Shown here: piece by piece, positions 13,640 through 13,711 of the stretch | Position numbering within the stretch: position 1 is the first letter of the stretch | Layout: every line of letters starts with the position of its first letter | DNA from: an uncultured Marinilabiliaceae bacterium | GTDB taxonomy: Bacteria; Bacteroidota; Bacteroidia; Bacteroidales; Marinilabiliaceae | Assembly: GCA_905235955.1 (NCBI GenBank) | Contig: CAJONN010000044.1 | Coordinates: 407 to 14,117 of the forward strand | Direction: 5' to 3' | DNA length: 13,711 nt | The notes under the pieces: model-generated | What the model saw: only the letters and a program-made list of their open reading frames with translations | What the model was told of the DNA's origin: nothing | The model's database searches: none | Made by a program: the position numbers and the translations under genes

Positions 13640-13711
13640 TTACAATTTCTCGATTTCATCGGCAGAAAGGCCTGTTGCTTTGGAGATAGTTTCCACATCT
13701 ACGCCCAATGA
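13640..13711 (-). CDS. Rpn-type PD-(D/E)XK nuclease/transposase, last 23 codons only
   Basis: The frame open at the window edge on the minus strand ends at a TAA (13640-13642). Its tail, SLGVDVETISKATGLSADEIEKL, is the typical C-terminus of Rpn/PD-(D/E)XK family transposase-like nucleases: a short helix-turn-helix-like tail with the TGLS.EEI..L pattern. These proteins promote RecA-independent recombination and are abundant and repeated in Bacteroidales genomes. The catalytic domain lies outside the window, so whether the gene is intact cannot be judged. Similar tails occur in other small DNA-binding proteins, which keeps this tentative. Confidence 0.55.
   Translation of the reverse strand, partial: SLGVDVETISKATGLSADEIEKL

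Overview
The window looks like chromosomal DNA from a member of the Bacteroidales (phylum Bacteroidota). The evidence is a PorQ-type protein of the type IX secretion system, TonB-dependent receptors with Bacteroidota-style N-termini, starts without Shine-Dalgarno sequences and with A/T-rich leaders, and several matches to the Bacteroidota -7 box TAnnTTTG. I cannot name a genus. No tRNA, rRNA, CRISPR array or intact mobile element was found.

Region 1 (1-6375, all minus strand) is a tandem duplication of a two-gene cassette. Each unit encodes a small secreted YfiR/DUF4154-family protein followed by a large TonB-dependent outer-membrane receptor. Reading in the direction of transcription, the order is YfiR-like B (6375-5872), receptor B (5847-2803), spacer with a terminator, YfiR-like A (2400-1903), receptor A (1862 to beyond base 1). 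The two YfiR-like proteins are about four-fifths identical. The receptors share their N-terminal extension and plug but differ strongly in the barrel, including long helical inserts. This is the most interesting system here: a paired periplasmic protein and receptor, duplicated and apparently diversifying in what the receptor binds outside the cell.

Region 2 (6376-8622) holds a 468-base AT-rich gap, a complete trkH-type potassium transporter gene on the minus strand with no trkA beside it, and a divergent intergenic region with a good trkH promoter, upstream direct repeats, and small hairpins in the leader of the next gene.

Region 3 (8623-12362, plus strand) is a close-packed run of three genes: a three-domain Xaa-Pro aminopeptidase (M24B), an AraC-type regulator starting 16 bases after it, and porQ starting 28 bases after that. 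They may be co-transcribed.

Region 4 (12385-13711, minus strand) holds an AlkD-type DNA glycosylase gene whose promoter overlaps an 8-bp inverted repeat, then a patch of gene scraps. These are a short hydrophobic C-terminal tail, a C-terminal piece of an ADP-ribosylglycohydrolase, a piece of an Rhs/YD-repeat protein, and the last 23 codons of an Rpn-type PD-(D/E)XK nuclease/transposase gene that continues past the window. This patch looks like the decayed remains of an Rhs toxin/immunity locus, but that reading is inference.
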